DNA from: J014 sp964486055 | GTDB taxonomy: Bacteria > Acidobacteriota > Blastocatellia > Pyrinomonadales > Pyrinomonadaceae | Direction: 5' to 3' | DNA length: 64,000 nt | NCBI GenBank assembly: GCA_964486055.1 | Contig: CAZALE010000008.1 | Location: 1-64,000 of the forward strand | In this document: positions 8,003-16,533 of the stretch, one piece after another | Numbering within the stretch: the stretch's first letter is position 1 | How the letters are laid out: every line of letters starts with the position of its first letter | Position numbers and translations under genes: made by a program | The notes under the pieces: generated by a model | Seen by the model: the letters and a program-made list of their open reading frames with translations, nothing else | What the model was told of the DNA's origin: nothing | The model's database searches: none

Positions 8003-9351
8003 CGTTCTCTACTCGTATTGAGCATTACTGAGGAAATTTCTTCAACGCCGAAGGCTTGTGTATTTTCCTGAAAGAAATTGTAAATCTTATCGTAAGTATT
8101 AAAAAGTCTCTCAGCGAAGTGCTCTACGCTATTTTCTGAGGCAGTCTTAACGGCATTTTCTATTTTTCGGTTTCTTAGTGCTTTATTTTTTGTTACTTCC
8201 TCAATAGCTGATGCGAAGCCTTCGGGAGTTGGTTCTGAAAGCCAGGCATTTTGCTGAGTTGCATAAGTCAACACACCGCCTGAATTAGGAACAACAACGG
8301 CACAGCCTGAGGCCATAGCCTCTAAAACTACGTTGCCGAATGGTTCTCGGGGATTGGGATGCGCGTAAATATCGACATTTGCATAATAGTCGGCCAGCGC
8401 TTGCTTATCTAGATGACCCAGTAGAAAAATTTTACCTCTCATTTTTTCGGCTTGTTCTCTCAACCATGCCTCTTTTGGTCCTGAGCCAGCGATGAATAAT
8501 TTGAACTTATCTTGATTTCTACATAGGGTTTTCATCGTATCGACTAAAAGTTCGATGTTTTTCTCGGGAGAGATTCTACCAGCGTAAAGTAGAAGGATCG
8601 AGTCCTCAGGCAGTTTGAAATCATTTAGGATTTTTTGTCGAATCTCAGGATTTTTTCTTTTTGGTGAGAAAAATTCGATATTTACTCCACGGGGACAAAC
8701 GAAGACACGATCTTTGAGTGGTATCTGTGGTGCTAGAAAAATTTTTTCTGACTTGCTCAAAATCCAGGATGAAATCTTTCCATCTACTGCTTTGTCATAA
8801 GCTTCAAAAAATTCGCTCGCTGTATACTCAGAGTTAGCGACATGAAAATCAAAAAATGGGATGACCAAATTTGCAAGATAATTATGTGCGAGGATTTTGC
8901 CTACCTTGCTTTTTGTCACGAAATGAGCTACGTTGTCATCCATTCTTTCTGCGCTGAAATGAACTAGAACGGGTCTGCCAAGTTTTGAAAAAAAACCTTT
9001 GCGAATCATTGCCCCAATAAAGGCGAGCGTATATTTATCTGTTACTTCTATCAAATTTGGCTTTTCGTTTATTAAAATGCGTCTTATCACGGAGTCTTTC
9101 AGGGTATACTGCCACGGCATCATCAATCGATATCGTTTATCGAAAAAAGGGGAGCGTGGTGCCGCAACGTAGTAGATCTTGGCGAAATCGTTTAGTTTTT
9201 CGAGCTTATTTTGTTCGCCGGGTACTATTAGCGTAACTTCTCTTTGATTTCTTTCGGCAGCTTTTAGAAGGTTATTTAGGCTGGTGCTTATACCGCCTGA
9301 ATTTTCGTGATAATAATTTGTTAGATGGACTGTTTTTATAGGCATTTTCAA
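7984..9351 (-). CDS. GT4-family glycosyltransferase (paralogue 1 of a divergent pair)
   Basis: The 455-residue protein has the GT-B two-domain build. The N-terminal acceptor domain has HLTNYYHENSGGIS with the family's glycine-rich loop. The C-terminal nucleotide-sugar domain carries GRISPEKNIELL and the EX7E motif in REPFGNVVLEAMASG. These are hallmarks of retaining GT4 enzymes that build surface polysaccharide or glycolipid; the sugar and acceptor cannot be told. The first codon is TTG at 9351, with an in-frame ATG at 9345 (MPIKTVHL) as the likelier start. Neither has a strong ribosome site. It is clearly homologous to the gene facing away from it at 9427, sharing HLTNYYH, the R-x-PFFD-x-RYRLM segment and the whole EX7E region. 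The permease gene follows with a 19-base overlap. Confidence 0.88.
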   Translation of the reverse strand: MKMPIKTVHLTNYYHENSGGISTSLNNLLKAAERNQREVTLIVPGEQNKLEKLNDFAKIYYVAAPRSPFFDKRYRLMMPWQYTLKDSVIRRILINEKPNLIEVTDKYTLAFIGAMIRKGFFSKLGRPVLVHFSAERMDDNVAHFVTKSKVGKILAHNYLANLVIPFFDFHVANSEYTASEFFEAYDKAVDGKISSWILSKSEKIFLAPQIPLKDRVFVCPRGVNIEFFSPKRKNPEIRQKILNDFKLPEDSILLLYAGRISPEKNIELLVDTMKTLCRNQDKFKLFIAGSGPKEAWLREQAEKMRGKIFLLGHLDKQALADYYANVDIYAHPNPREPFGNVVLEAMASGCAVVVPNSGGVLTYATQQNAWLSEPTPEGFASAIEEVTKNKALRNRKIENAVKTASENSVEHFAERLFNTYDKIYNFFQENTQAFGVEEISSVMLNTSRERCLIWF

Positions 9352-9426
9352 ATTTTATTTTATTTAAGCGAACTTAAGCTTTTCAAACTTGGTTTTCTGA
9401 ATGATAATAAATGCTTTCGGTAGAAT

Positions 9427-10734
9427 ATGAGTAAAGTGCTTAGATCAGTTCATCTCACGAATTACTACCATGATATTTCCGGGGGAGTAAAATCTAATTA
9501 CGACAATCTTCTACTTGCAGCGAATGAGTATGGACGTTACGTTAGCCTTATAGTGCCGGGCGAGGAAAACCATTTAAAAAGAGTAGGCGATTATGGGAAA
9601 ATTTATTTTGTTAAGGCTCAGCGTGCGCCTTTTTTCGATCGCAGGTATCGTCTAATGTTGCCTTTTCATTATCTAAAGGAAGGTTCACCGATCAGGGAGA
9701 TCCTCTTGGAGGAAAAGCCTCAGATGATAGAAATTTACGATAACTACTCGCTTACATTAATGGCAGGCATGATACGTAAAGGTTATTTTAAAAAACTAGG
9801 CCGACCGATGTTGGTCTATTTTACTGGGGAGAGATTCGATACCATCTTCAATTCATTCGTCTTAAACGGTAGATTGGGCACATGGTTTTCACGCCGCTTG
9901 ATGGGAAATTACAATCTAGCAATGTTTGATTATTTCATAGCTAATTCACCTTTTGTGGCAGAGGAACTTTTCGAATCTGTGCTGCCAGAGTTTAATCCGC
10001 GGCGCTCTAAGAGATTCTTTAATTTTTGTTGGAGTTTTTTTAATTCGTCTGCTGATGATTTTAAAGAACGCGTTGCCATTTGTCCTAGGGGAGTAAACAC
10101 TGTTCAATTCTCACCTTCAAGACGCTCTGAAAGTTTAAGAGCTGAAATACTCAAGCAGCATAAGATTCCCACTGATGCGGTAGTTTTACTTTCTTCGACC
10201 AGAATCTCTCCAGAGAAAAATATAGAGCTATTGCCGAAGATAATGCAGATTTTGTCGAAGGATGCAGATCATGACTTTAGATTGCTGGTGGCTGGTGCTG
10301 GACCAAAACAAGAGTGGCTCGAACTACAGGCTAGAAAGCTACAGGGTAAAATCGTTCTGGTCGGACATTTAAATAAAGAGACGCTTGCTAATTACTACGC
10401 TAATGCGGATGTTTTCATTCACCCGAATCCTCGTGAACCTTTCGGCAATGTGGTTTTAGAAGCAATGGCTTCTGGATGTGCGGTGGTAGCGCCGAACTCT
10501 GGTGGGGTGCTCAGTTATGCTAATAAGCTAAATGCATGGCTTACCAACGCAACACCCGAGGATTTTGCTTTAGCTATAAAAGATGCAGTTGAAAATCGGC
10601 ATCTCAGGGAGATAAGAACACAAAATGCGATAAAGACAGCTTTAGAAAACTCTAAACAGAATGCGATAAGAAGGCTTTTTGAGACTTACGATAGAATGTA
10701 TGAGGAATTTTCGCGTCTAAGATCCACGGTTTAG
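9427..10734 (+). CDS. GT4-family glycosyltransferase (paralogue 2 of a divergent pair)
   Basis: A 435-residue GT-B enzyme that parallels its divergent neighbour along its whole length: HLTNYYHDISGG at the N-terminus, RAPFFDRRYRLMLPF, then STRISPEKNIELLP and the EX7E motif in REPFGNVVLEAMASG near the C-terminus. No signal peptide or membrane helix is seen, so it should act on the cytoplasmic face of the inner membrane. The ATG start is only 75 bases from the start of the paralogue, and the short gap may hold both promoters. The best inference is an old duplication of a surface-glycan enzyme with inversion. Donor and acceptor are unknown. Confidence 0.88.
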   Translation: MSKVLRSVHLTNYYHDISGGVKSNYDNLLLAANEYGRYVSLIVPGEENHLKRVGDYGKIYFVKAQRAPFFDRRYRLMLPFHYLKEGSPIREILLEEKPQMIEIYDNYSLTLMAGMIRKGYFKKLGRPMLVYFTGERFDTIFNSFVLNGRLGTWFSRRLMGNYNLAMFDYFIANSPFVAEELFESVLPEFNPRRSKRFFNFCWSFFNSSADDFKERVAICPRGVNTVQFSPSRRSESLRAEILKQHKIPTDAVVLLSSTRISPEKNIELLPKIMQILSKDADHDFRLLVAGAGPKQEWLELQARKLQGKIVLVGHLNKETLANYYANADVFIHPNPREPFGNVVLEAMASGCAVVAPNSGGVLSYANKLNAWLTNATPEDFALAIKDAVENRHLREIRTQNAIKTALENSKQNAIRRLFETYDRMYEEFSRLRSTV

Positions 10735-10944
10735 GTACTTGATTTTAATCAGCAAAAAAATGCTACAAATTCATTGTAGGATTGTTCAGTCTTCACCTAA
10801 GATTTTTAATGTTTAAATGACCGCTAAAGGAAACTATCAGCTGTTTAAGTGATTTTTAAAGAAACCATCGGCGTGTAAGTTTCAGGATTGCGAATAAATG
10901 CGAGTTATTAACTCCTAATCACGTTTTTTAACAGGATTTTGGGA

Positions 10945-11790
10945 TTACAATTTCTCTGCAGGTTTTAATTCATCTATGTTTATTATTTCTTCTAATGAGC
11001 TCTCTAGCGAATGTTTGACTTTGAGAGTACGGCTTCTAGGTGGGATTGCGAGCGATATTATGGTTGCGATTAGCAGCAGGATTACTCCATCTATTCCCCA
11101 ATATTTCAATAAAGGAATTTGTTTACCGCCAGAGTAAGTCCAGTAGAATTTTTCGGTGACTGCCCATACGAGCAATTGTGAGAAAATACCAAATCCAACG
11201 AAACTTAGGAATGCGGCGAGCAATGCGTTGCGTCTGATCATTGAAGCAATTTCATTGGGTATGAATGCACAGAATTGAAAAATAAGAGCGGGTAAGTGAA
11301 GAATATCCTTTTTGAGTGGTTTACTCTCTGCGTCTCCTACTATCATTACTCCACGTCGCATGACGAAGAGTGTAAATAGCGCTGATATAATGGTTACACA
11401 TACTGACCGAATTATGGCCTCATCAGTATGCTGGTGAGTAGATGTTAAATGTGCAAAGATACTTTGAAAGATAAACTCTAGTCCATGACTGACCAGAGGA
11501 ATTATCAATAAAATCGCTGTCAGTGCCTTCCATGCCGGTTCTACATGCCTGAAGTTTTGAACCATTGCCCCACTAATACCGGCATAGAAAAATCTGAATA
11601 AAAATTGAACTAGGGCTGCGCCGATCGCTATTCTGATGCTTTCCTTACCGATTATGTAGGTTATGAAAAAAATTGGAGCTCGAAAAATGCCACTTAAAAT
11701 GGCGCCTTTATAATTCCAATTACGGATTATCTGTGATGGATCTTTGAGTAGATTTAATAAGGCCTCAGATATGGTATGCGTTTTCTTCAT
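10945..11790 (-). CDS. Polytopic membrane protein of unknown function
   Basis: A 281-residue protein with about six hydrophobic segments: GAILSGIFRAPIFFITYIIG, IAIGAALVQFLFRFFYAG, ALTAILLIIPLVSHGLEFIF, VCVTIISALFTLFVM, LLAAFLSFVGFGIFSQLLVW and GVILLLIATIISLAIP. It has a soluble acidic C-terminal tail. I recognise no transporter or enzyme motif. It lies downstream of the GT4 and PHP genes on the same strand, 51 bases after the GT4 stop, so it may belong to that glycan operon, for example as a membrane partner. That link is from position only. The 210 bases between this gene and the convergent glycosyltransferase contain only a weak 6-bp hairpin (CTACAA/TTGTAG) without a T-run. Confidence 0.75.
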   Translation of the reverse strand: MKKTHTISEALLNLLKDPSQIIRNWNYKGAILSGIFRAPIFFITYIIGKESIRIAIGAALVQFLFRFFYAGISGAMVQNFRHVEPAWKALTAILLIIPLVSHGLEFIFQSIFAHLTSTHQHTDEAIIRSVCVTIISALFTLFVMRRGVMIVGDAESKPLKKDILHLPALIFQFCAFIPNEIASMIRRNALLAAFLSFVGFGIFSQLLVWAVTEKFYWTYSGGKQIPLLKYWGIDGVILLLIATIISLAIPPRSRTLKVKHSLESSLEEIINIDELKPAEKL

Positions 11791-11841
11791 AAAAAACTTC
11801 TATTTGCAAATTACCTATGCTAACTTCAGTAAAGACTGATA

Positions 11842-13044
11842 TCAAACTTTTGCAAAAGATAATCTTAGATTTTTATTCATTGTTTCAGTATAAGCTTCGT
11901 AGACGCTCTGGAAAACTGACTCCCAACTTCTGGATAGTGCGTGTAATCGAGCCTCTTTCTTCATTTCTGATAACATTTGACTATCTTCCATGATCTTCAT
12001 TGAGAACTCTATGAATTCGTTTTCATCTTTTGCTATAAAGCCAGTCTTTCCATGTCTGATCAAAAATTTTGGCCCGCCTTTGCTGGTGACTATTGCTGGA
12101 ACTCCAGAGGCATTTGCCTCTTGTACGACATTGCCAAATGTATCTGTTTCGGAGGGAAATAAAAACACATCTAGGTTTGCAAAAGCCTGAGCGAGTGCTT
12201 CGCCTTCCAAAAATCCAGTTAATTCAGCAGTCTTCATATTTTCAGCTAGCCATTCTCGTTCACTACCCTCGCCGACTATCAAAAATTTGAAGTTTTCTTT
12301 GCCTTTTTCTAATAAACAGTTTTCTACCTTCGCTAATAATCTAAGGTTTTTTTCGGGTCTGAGCCTGCCGACGTATCCGAATCTGAAAATTCCATCATTT
12401 ACGCTGCGCTTATCAGGTGAGTAGAAATTTGTGTCCACGCCACGTAGCATCAGCCTACCCTCTCTACCGGTTCCTTGAGTTAAGATGTCCAGCAATTCTT
12501 GATTGGGTGCAAGGATCATTCTCGCCATTTTGTAATATAAAATCGATCCTTGTAACACTTTTTTTTCTATGAAGCTCGAGACTGGGTTAATAATACGTTC
12601 GGGAAAGAACCAAAGTAGCTTAGCAAATCTTCTAGCTGCATACTCATGTAGATTTGTATGCCATGAGGCAAGCAGTGGTAACTTCATTTGCCAGGCTAAG
12701 AAAGCCCCTAGAATGCTTACGTCATTTAATCCTGTTATGTGGATTATTTCTGGCTTAAATTCTATTAGTTTCTTTAGAGCAGTGTTTCTGTATCGTTGAA
12801 AGAGTGGATCATACTTTAAGCCTTCGTCCATTGGTATTGATAGCGCAGAGCGTTGCAGACAAAAGTTTATCACGCTCCCTTCAACAGTTTCTTCAGTTTT
12901 TTCGCCTGCATGAATGCAGATCATCGGATATCCACGGTTCTGGACGTATTTGACGAAACGCTTACTCGTCATTGCCATGCCATTAATCTCGAGGTAAGAG
13001 TCTGGAAAAAATGCAACGCGTGGTACAGACATTTTAGGAGGCAA
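11842..13044 (-). CDS. GT4-family glycosyltransferase, mannosyltransferase-like
   Basis: The 400-residue GT-B protein starts with VPRVAFFPDSYLEINGMAMT, the acceptor-side loop seen in MgtA/SqdX-like GT4 enzymes. It continues with IIHITGLNDVSILGAFLA and SWHTNLHEYAARR, and in the donor domain with RGVDTNFYSPD, GYVGRLRPEKNLRLL and DTFGNVVQEANASGVP. The position of the first Glu of the EX7E motif is Asp here (D-T-F-G-N-V-V-Q-E). Relatives transfer mannose or sulfoquinovose to lipids or diols; the substrate here is not known. It starts 11 bases inside the end of the PHP gene, so the two are translationally coupled, and a membrane protein gene follows. Confidence 0.87.
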   Translation of the reverse strand: MPPKMSVPRVAFFPDSYLEINGMAMTSKRFVKYVQNRGYPMICIHAGEKTEETVEGSVINFCLQRSALSIPMDEGLKYDPLFQRYRNTALKKLIEFKPEIIHITGLNDVSILGAFLAWQMKLPLLASWHTNLHEYAARRFAKLLWFFPERIINPVSSFIEKKVLQGSILYYKMARMILAPNQELLDILTQGTGREGRLMLRGVDTNFYSPDKRSVNDGIFRFGYVGRLRPEKNLRLLAKVENCLLEKGKENFKFLIVGEGSEREWLAENMKTAELTGFLEGEALAQAFANLDVFLFPSETDTFGNVVQEANASGVPAIVTSKGGPKFLIRHGKTGFIAKDENEFIEFSMKIMEDSQMLSEMKKEARLHALSRSWESVFQSVYEAYTETMNKNLRLSFAKV

Positions 13045-14287
13045 ATTCCGTTTCTACAGAGCTAGGACCAGCTAGCTCTGCGGCTATTTCCTGTAGTTCC
13101 TTTACGTCTGGTATTTGTAGATCAATAAGCTTTGCATCTTTTGGAACGCGGTCTTTCTTCTCTCTGATGAGATTAAAAAGCGGCCTCATTGTTGGACTAC
13201 CGAGAAAGCCTAGTGTCCATATAGCCCATCTTAGCCAGCGTGGCCCGCCGCGTTTCCATCCGTAGGCAGATAAAGGATTCAAACCACGTCCGTCACCTAC
13301 ATCGAAAAATACCCTATCAAACCATCTTTTGCGGCCATCCGGGAAGTTAGGATAGTAGGATAGTATTTCTGCGAAGGATTGAAGTTGACGTGATTGCAGC
13401 GGTTGAGAATACTCAGGTAAAAGGACTACTTGGCTTTGCTTATAAACTCTGATTTCCTCTACGAATTCGGAGAAATTCGAAGTATTTGTCAGGTTTATTA
13501 CGGTATTGGGTTTACAGCCATGTCTATCGCCTCCAGTAACTAGCGGTATCCCTAGCGCCTCAGCCATTTCTATTACAGCTTTGTTTTCGGACCAGGAACG
13601 AAAGCCATTTATCTCAAATGCATGAATCCAACGACCGTGTTCTTTCAGGAAGTTTTTGAGTAACTCTTCATGTCTTCGTTTTCCGACCCTCTCAATATCC
13701 CACAGAGGATGATTTAATACAACCAAAATATCAGGGATCGAATGTAACATCGCAAATAATTCATTTAGATGCTCTTTGGTGTGCTCCTCACCAAATGTGT
13801 AATCCAAAAGTTTTTTAGCTATTTCAGTTGCGTTTTGCTGTGGCAGGTTATGAACACCTACGTGGAAAAATCCGTATTGAAACGGCACAGTCCACTCCAT
13901 CGAAATAGGAGCAGAATGATTGTCATGATGTTGATTGATGTTTAAGTTAGCTTCTATGCTGTCATGATCGCTTAGCGAAACCATCGCATCCAGTCCTGCG
14001 CTATTTATTTGCTCTTTTTCGATTCGGAAGACTTCCTCTTCTGGAAGTGGCGGGGTCCAGTAAGCGGTTGAGAAATCTATTCCTTTGCCCTCGCGTTTTA
14101 AATATTTATCTCTTTCCTTTTTCCAAAAATAAGATATGATTGGTAATTTCTCTGCGTAATAAGGAACAAAATCGAGCATTTCTTTAGAACGTTGAGTGTG
14201 ACAGTGAAGGGAAACTCCTGTTTTAGCCTCCTTTCTTAAATCTTTATGCTTATGCAGAATAAGAAGACGACCATTTCTCAATCTCAT
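13034..14287 (-). CDS. PHP-domain metal-dependent hydrolase-like protein
   Basis: The 417-residue protein has PHP superfamily metal-binding motifs in the right order: LHCHT (about residue 28), SDHDS (about 105), LNHP (about 192) and GGDRHG (about 253). PHP proteins are phosphoesterases using two or three metal ions; this one is a stand-alone form with a long C-terminal tail rather than a polymerase domain. It lies first in a leftward operon with a GT4 gene, overlapping it by 11 bases, and a membrane protein. I infer a role in polysaccharide or lipid-phosphate turnover linked to the glycosyltransferase. It is divergent from the kinase gene, with 152 bases between. Confidence 0.82.
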   Translation of the reverse strand: MRLRNGRLLILHKHKDLRKEAKTGVSLHCHTQRSKEMLDFVPYYAEKLPIISYFWKKERDKYLKREGKGIDFSTAYWTPPLPEEEVFRIEKEQINSAGLDAMVSLSDHDSIEANLNINQHHDNHSAPISMEWTVPFQYGFFHVGVHNLPQQNATEIAKKLLDYTFGEEHTKEHLNELFAMLHSIPDILVVLNHPLWDIERVGKRRHEELLKNFLKEHGRWIHAFEINGFRSWSENKAVIEMAEALGIPLVTGGDRHGCKPNTVINLTNTSNFSEFVEEIRVYKQSQVVLLPEYSQPLQSRQLQSFAEILSYYPNFPDGRKRWFDRVFFDVGDGRGLNPLSAYGWKRGGPRWLRWAIWTLGFLGSPTMRPLFNLIREKKDRVPKDAKLIDLQIPDVKELQEIAAELAGPSSVETEFAS

Positions 14288-14439
14288 TGTTTAACTCCGA
14301 ATCGAAAAATTAGAAAAAATTGAATTAAAAGGTAACAAGTTTTGAAGTTTAACATAGAAAAGTAAAAAAGTCAGCTGGCAAGAGGATTTTGGTCGTAGCT
14401 TTGAAATATAATTAGTTCAAAGAGGGTTAAAGGATTAAT

Positions 14440-16530
14440 ATGAACGGGGAGATGCTTGATGGTAAATACAGAATTGAGCGAGAACTAGGAAGAGGCGGCA
14501 TGGGGACTGTGTATCTCGCTACTCACATTGGGACCGATCGTCCGGTTGCTATTAAAGTTATCTCACCTGAATACATGAAAAAACCTGAGTTTGTTGAGAG
14601 ATTTCGTCGGGAAGCTAGGGCCGCAGGCAGGTTAAGGCATCCGAATGTTGTGGATGTGACCGACTTTGGATTTGCGAGCACGTCACAGGGGGAGGTAGCT
14701 TATCTTGTCATGGAGTATCTGGACGGATGCACGCTGGCTGAAGTATTAGAAGAGGAGAAGAAACTTTCGCTCTCATGGTCGTTGGATATAATTGAGCAAA
14801 TTTGTTCCGCAGTTCACCAAGCACACTTACAAGGTGTTATTCATCGTGATTTGAAGCCGGAGAACATATGGTTAGAGCCTAATCAACGAGGAGGTTACAC
14901 GGTAAAGGTACTGGATTTCGGTATTGCTAAGCTGGAGGACTTAGTCATAAAATCTGGGGACTTGGCAGACGAAGCATCAGAAGATGTGGTCAATAGCCAT
15001 GAAGCTGCAGAAAATGCTGGTGCCGGATTAAATAAAACACAGGAGAAGAAAGCAGCTTTGACCATGGCTGATTTGGTATTTTCGTCTGATGAAGATTCGG
15101 TAAATTTTCTAGAAAAACAGACTCTTTTGATTTCTGAGGAAAAAGATACAGCGATTTTACAGGCGAAAAGCGCAAAAAACACAAATACTCAGGTAACTGG
15201 AGGGGTTACTGGCGCGGCAGGTGAGTTGACAAAATTCGGGGTTGTATTAGGTACACCAGCGTATATGTCACCTGAGCAATGTAAAGGTGATAAATTAGAC
15301 GCTCGCAGCGATGTTTATTCATTAGGCGTTATAACCTATCGAATGCTTTCCGGAAAGGTGCCATTCGAAGGAGATTTTAATCAAGTGATGCAAGCGCATA
15401 TCGATAAAACCCCGCCTCCAATCGATTCAAATAACATTCCTACAAAGGTAAAAGAGGTAATCAATCAAGCTTTAATGAAAGAGCCTGAAAAACGTCCTCA
15501 AACGCCCTTGGTATTCGCCTCGAAGTTACGTGCTGCAAGTGAGGGTATCGGAACTTTGTTACAAAAGGCTTTGATAATTTACAGTCAGCACTTTCCGAAA
15601 TTTTTGTTTATGGGGTTAATTACTTCCTTGCCATCGATTTTGATTGGTATCTCCGTGCTCTTTCTCATATTGTTCTACAATTTAGGCATAATCAATCTTC
15701 AAGCAAGGATGTTGCTGCAAAACTTTGTTGCGCTTATTTTCTCGCCTCTTTCATTCTTGAGCACTTCAATTTTAATCGGTTTGACTACCTGGTTGGTTGC
15801 AAAAAGTTTAGCTGTGCCACTTAGACCGCTGACGCTACGAGGATTATTTTACCTTTTACGGCCGCGACTTAAAAAATTGTTAATTGTTAATTTAATAGTT
15901 TCAGTCTTAGTCCCTCTAGGTTTCTTTTGTTGTATTATTCCTGGGATTTGGTTATCCACTAGATTCTCTTTAGTTTCACCTGTCATCGTAATTGAAGAGA
16001 TTGGCATCAAGCGATCTTTCAGTAGGTCTGTAGAGCTGGTGAAACGAGCTTATGGTACAGCGTTAGCTTTGGTTTTTATATCCTATGTTACCCCGCTTCT
16101 AGTAAGTTGGATTTTGGCAATAGCTACTGACTCGATAATAAAAACCTACTTCTCAGTTGAACCGAGAGCTTCAGGTGTATGGGCTGTAGAAAAAACTAAA
16201 GATGCAGGGCGATTCATCAATGTAGAGAGCTCCGCTTTTAATCTATTAGGGAAGGTGGAGACGAAAAAGGAGAATATGCCTCAACAGCCGATAAAAAAGA
16301 GTAGTGAGCAGAAAGATATACAAGGATTGTTGTTTCAGCTGTTTTTCCTTCCGTTTGGCATTTTATTTTTCCCATTTATATCTATCAGCTCGGCTCTTTT
16401 TTACTTTAAGACCAGATTGCTTGGGGGCGAATCATTACAAGATTTGCTAATACACTTTGAACAAGAAAACTTTAAAACATCGAAGTGGCAAGAGAAAATG
16501 AAAATAAGACTCGTAAGCTTTGGTAAGTGA
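14440..16530 (+). CDS. Ser/Thr protein kinase with long activation-segment insertion and C-terminal membrane domain
   Basis: A 696-residue protein. The N-terminal Hanks-type kinase has a complete set of catalytic residues: glycine loop GRGGMG (17-22), Lys39 in VAIK, HRD at 135-137 with KPEN, DFG at 159-161, and GTPAYMSPE at 271-279. Between DFG and the SPE motif there are about 118 residues instead of the usual 25-30; the extra part (about 166-262) is hydrophilic and rich in Ser, Thr, Glu and Lys. The C-terminal half (about 380-690) has about six hydrophobic helices, resembling membrane domains of the glycerophosphodiester-phosphodiesterase/DUF975 type, so the kinase is tethered to the inner membrane. 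A TATAAT lies at 14407-14412, with AAAGG before the ATG. Three bases separate it from the VWA gene. Confidence 0.9.
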   Translation: MNGEMLDGKYRIERELGRGGMGTVYLATHIGTDRPVAIKVISPEYMKKPEFVERFRREARAAGRLRHPNVVDVTDFGFASTSQGEVAYLVMEYLDGCTLAEVLEEEKKLSLSWSLDIIEQICSAVHQAHLQGVIHRDLKPENIWLEPNQRGGYTVKVLDFGIAKLEDLVIKSGDLADEASEDVVNSHEAAENAGAGLNKTQEKKAALTMADLVFSSDEDSVNFLEKQTLLISEEKDTAILQAKSAKNTNTQVTGGVTGAAGELTKFGVVLGTPAYMSPEQCKGDKLDARSDVYSLGVITYRMLSGKVPFEGDFNQVMQAHIDKTPPPIDSNNIPTKVKEVINQALMKEPEKRPQTPLVFASKLRAASEGIGTLLQKALIIYSQHFPKFLFMGLITSLPSILIGISVLFLILFYNLGIINLQARMLLQNFVALIFSPLSFLSTSILIGLTTWLVAKSLAVPLRPLTLRGLFYLLRPRLKKLLIVNLIVSVLVPLGFFCCIIPGIWLSTRFSLVSPVIVIEEIGIKRSFSRSVELVKRAYGTALALVFISYVTPLLVSWILAIATDSIIKTYFSVEPRASGVWAVEKTKDAGRFINVESSAFNLLGKVETKKENMPQQPIKKSSEQKDIQGLLFQLFFLPFGILFFPFISISSALFYFKTRLLGGESLQDLLIHFEQENFKTSKWQEKMKIRLVSFGK

Positions 16531-16533
16531 TAT

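Noticed and set aside
10770..10790. Terminator between convergent GT4 and membrane protein genes
   Set aside because: CTACAA/TTGTAG is only 6 bp and no T-run follows on either strand.
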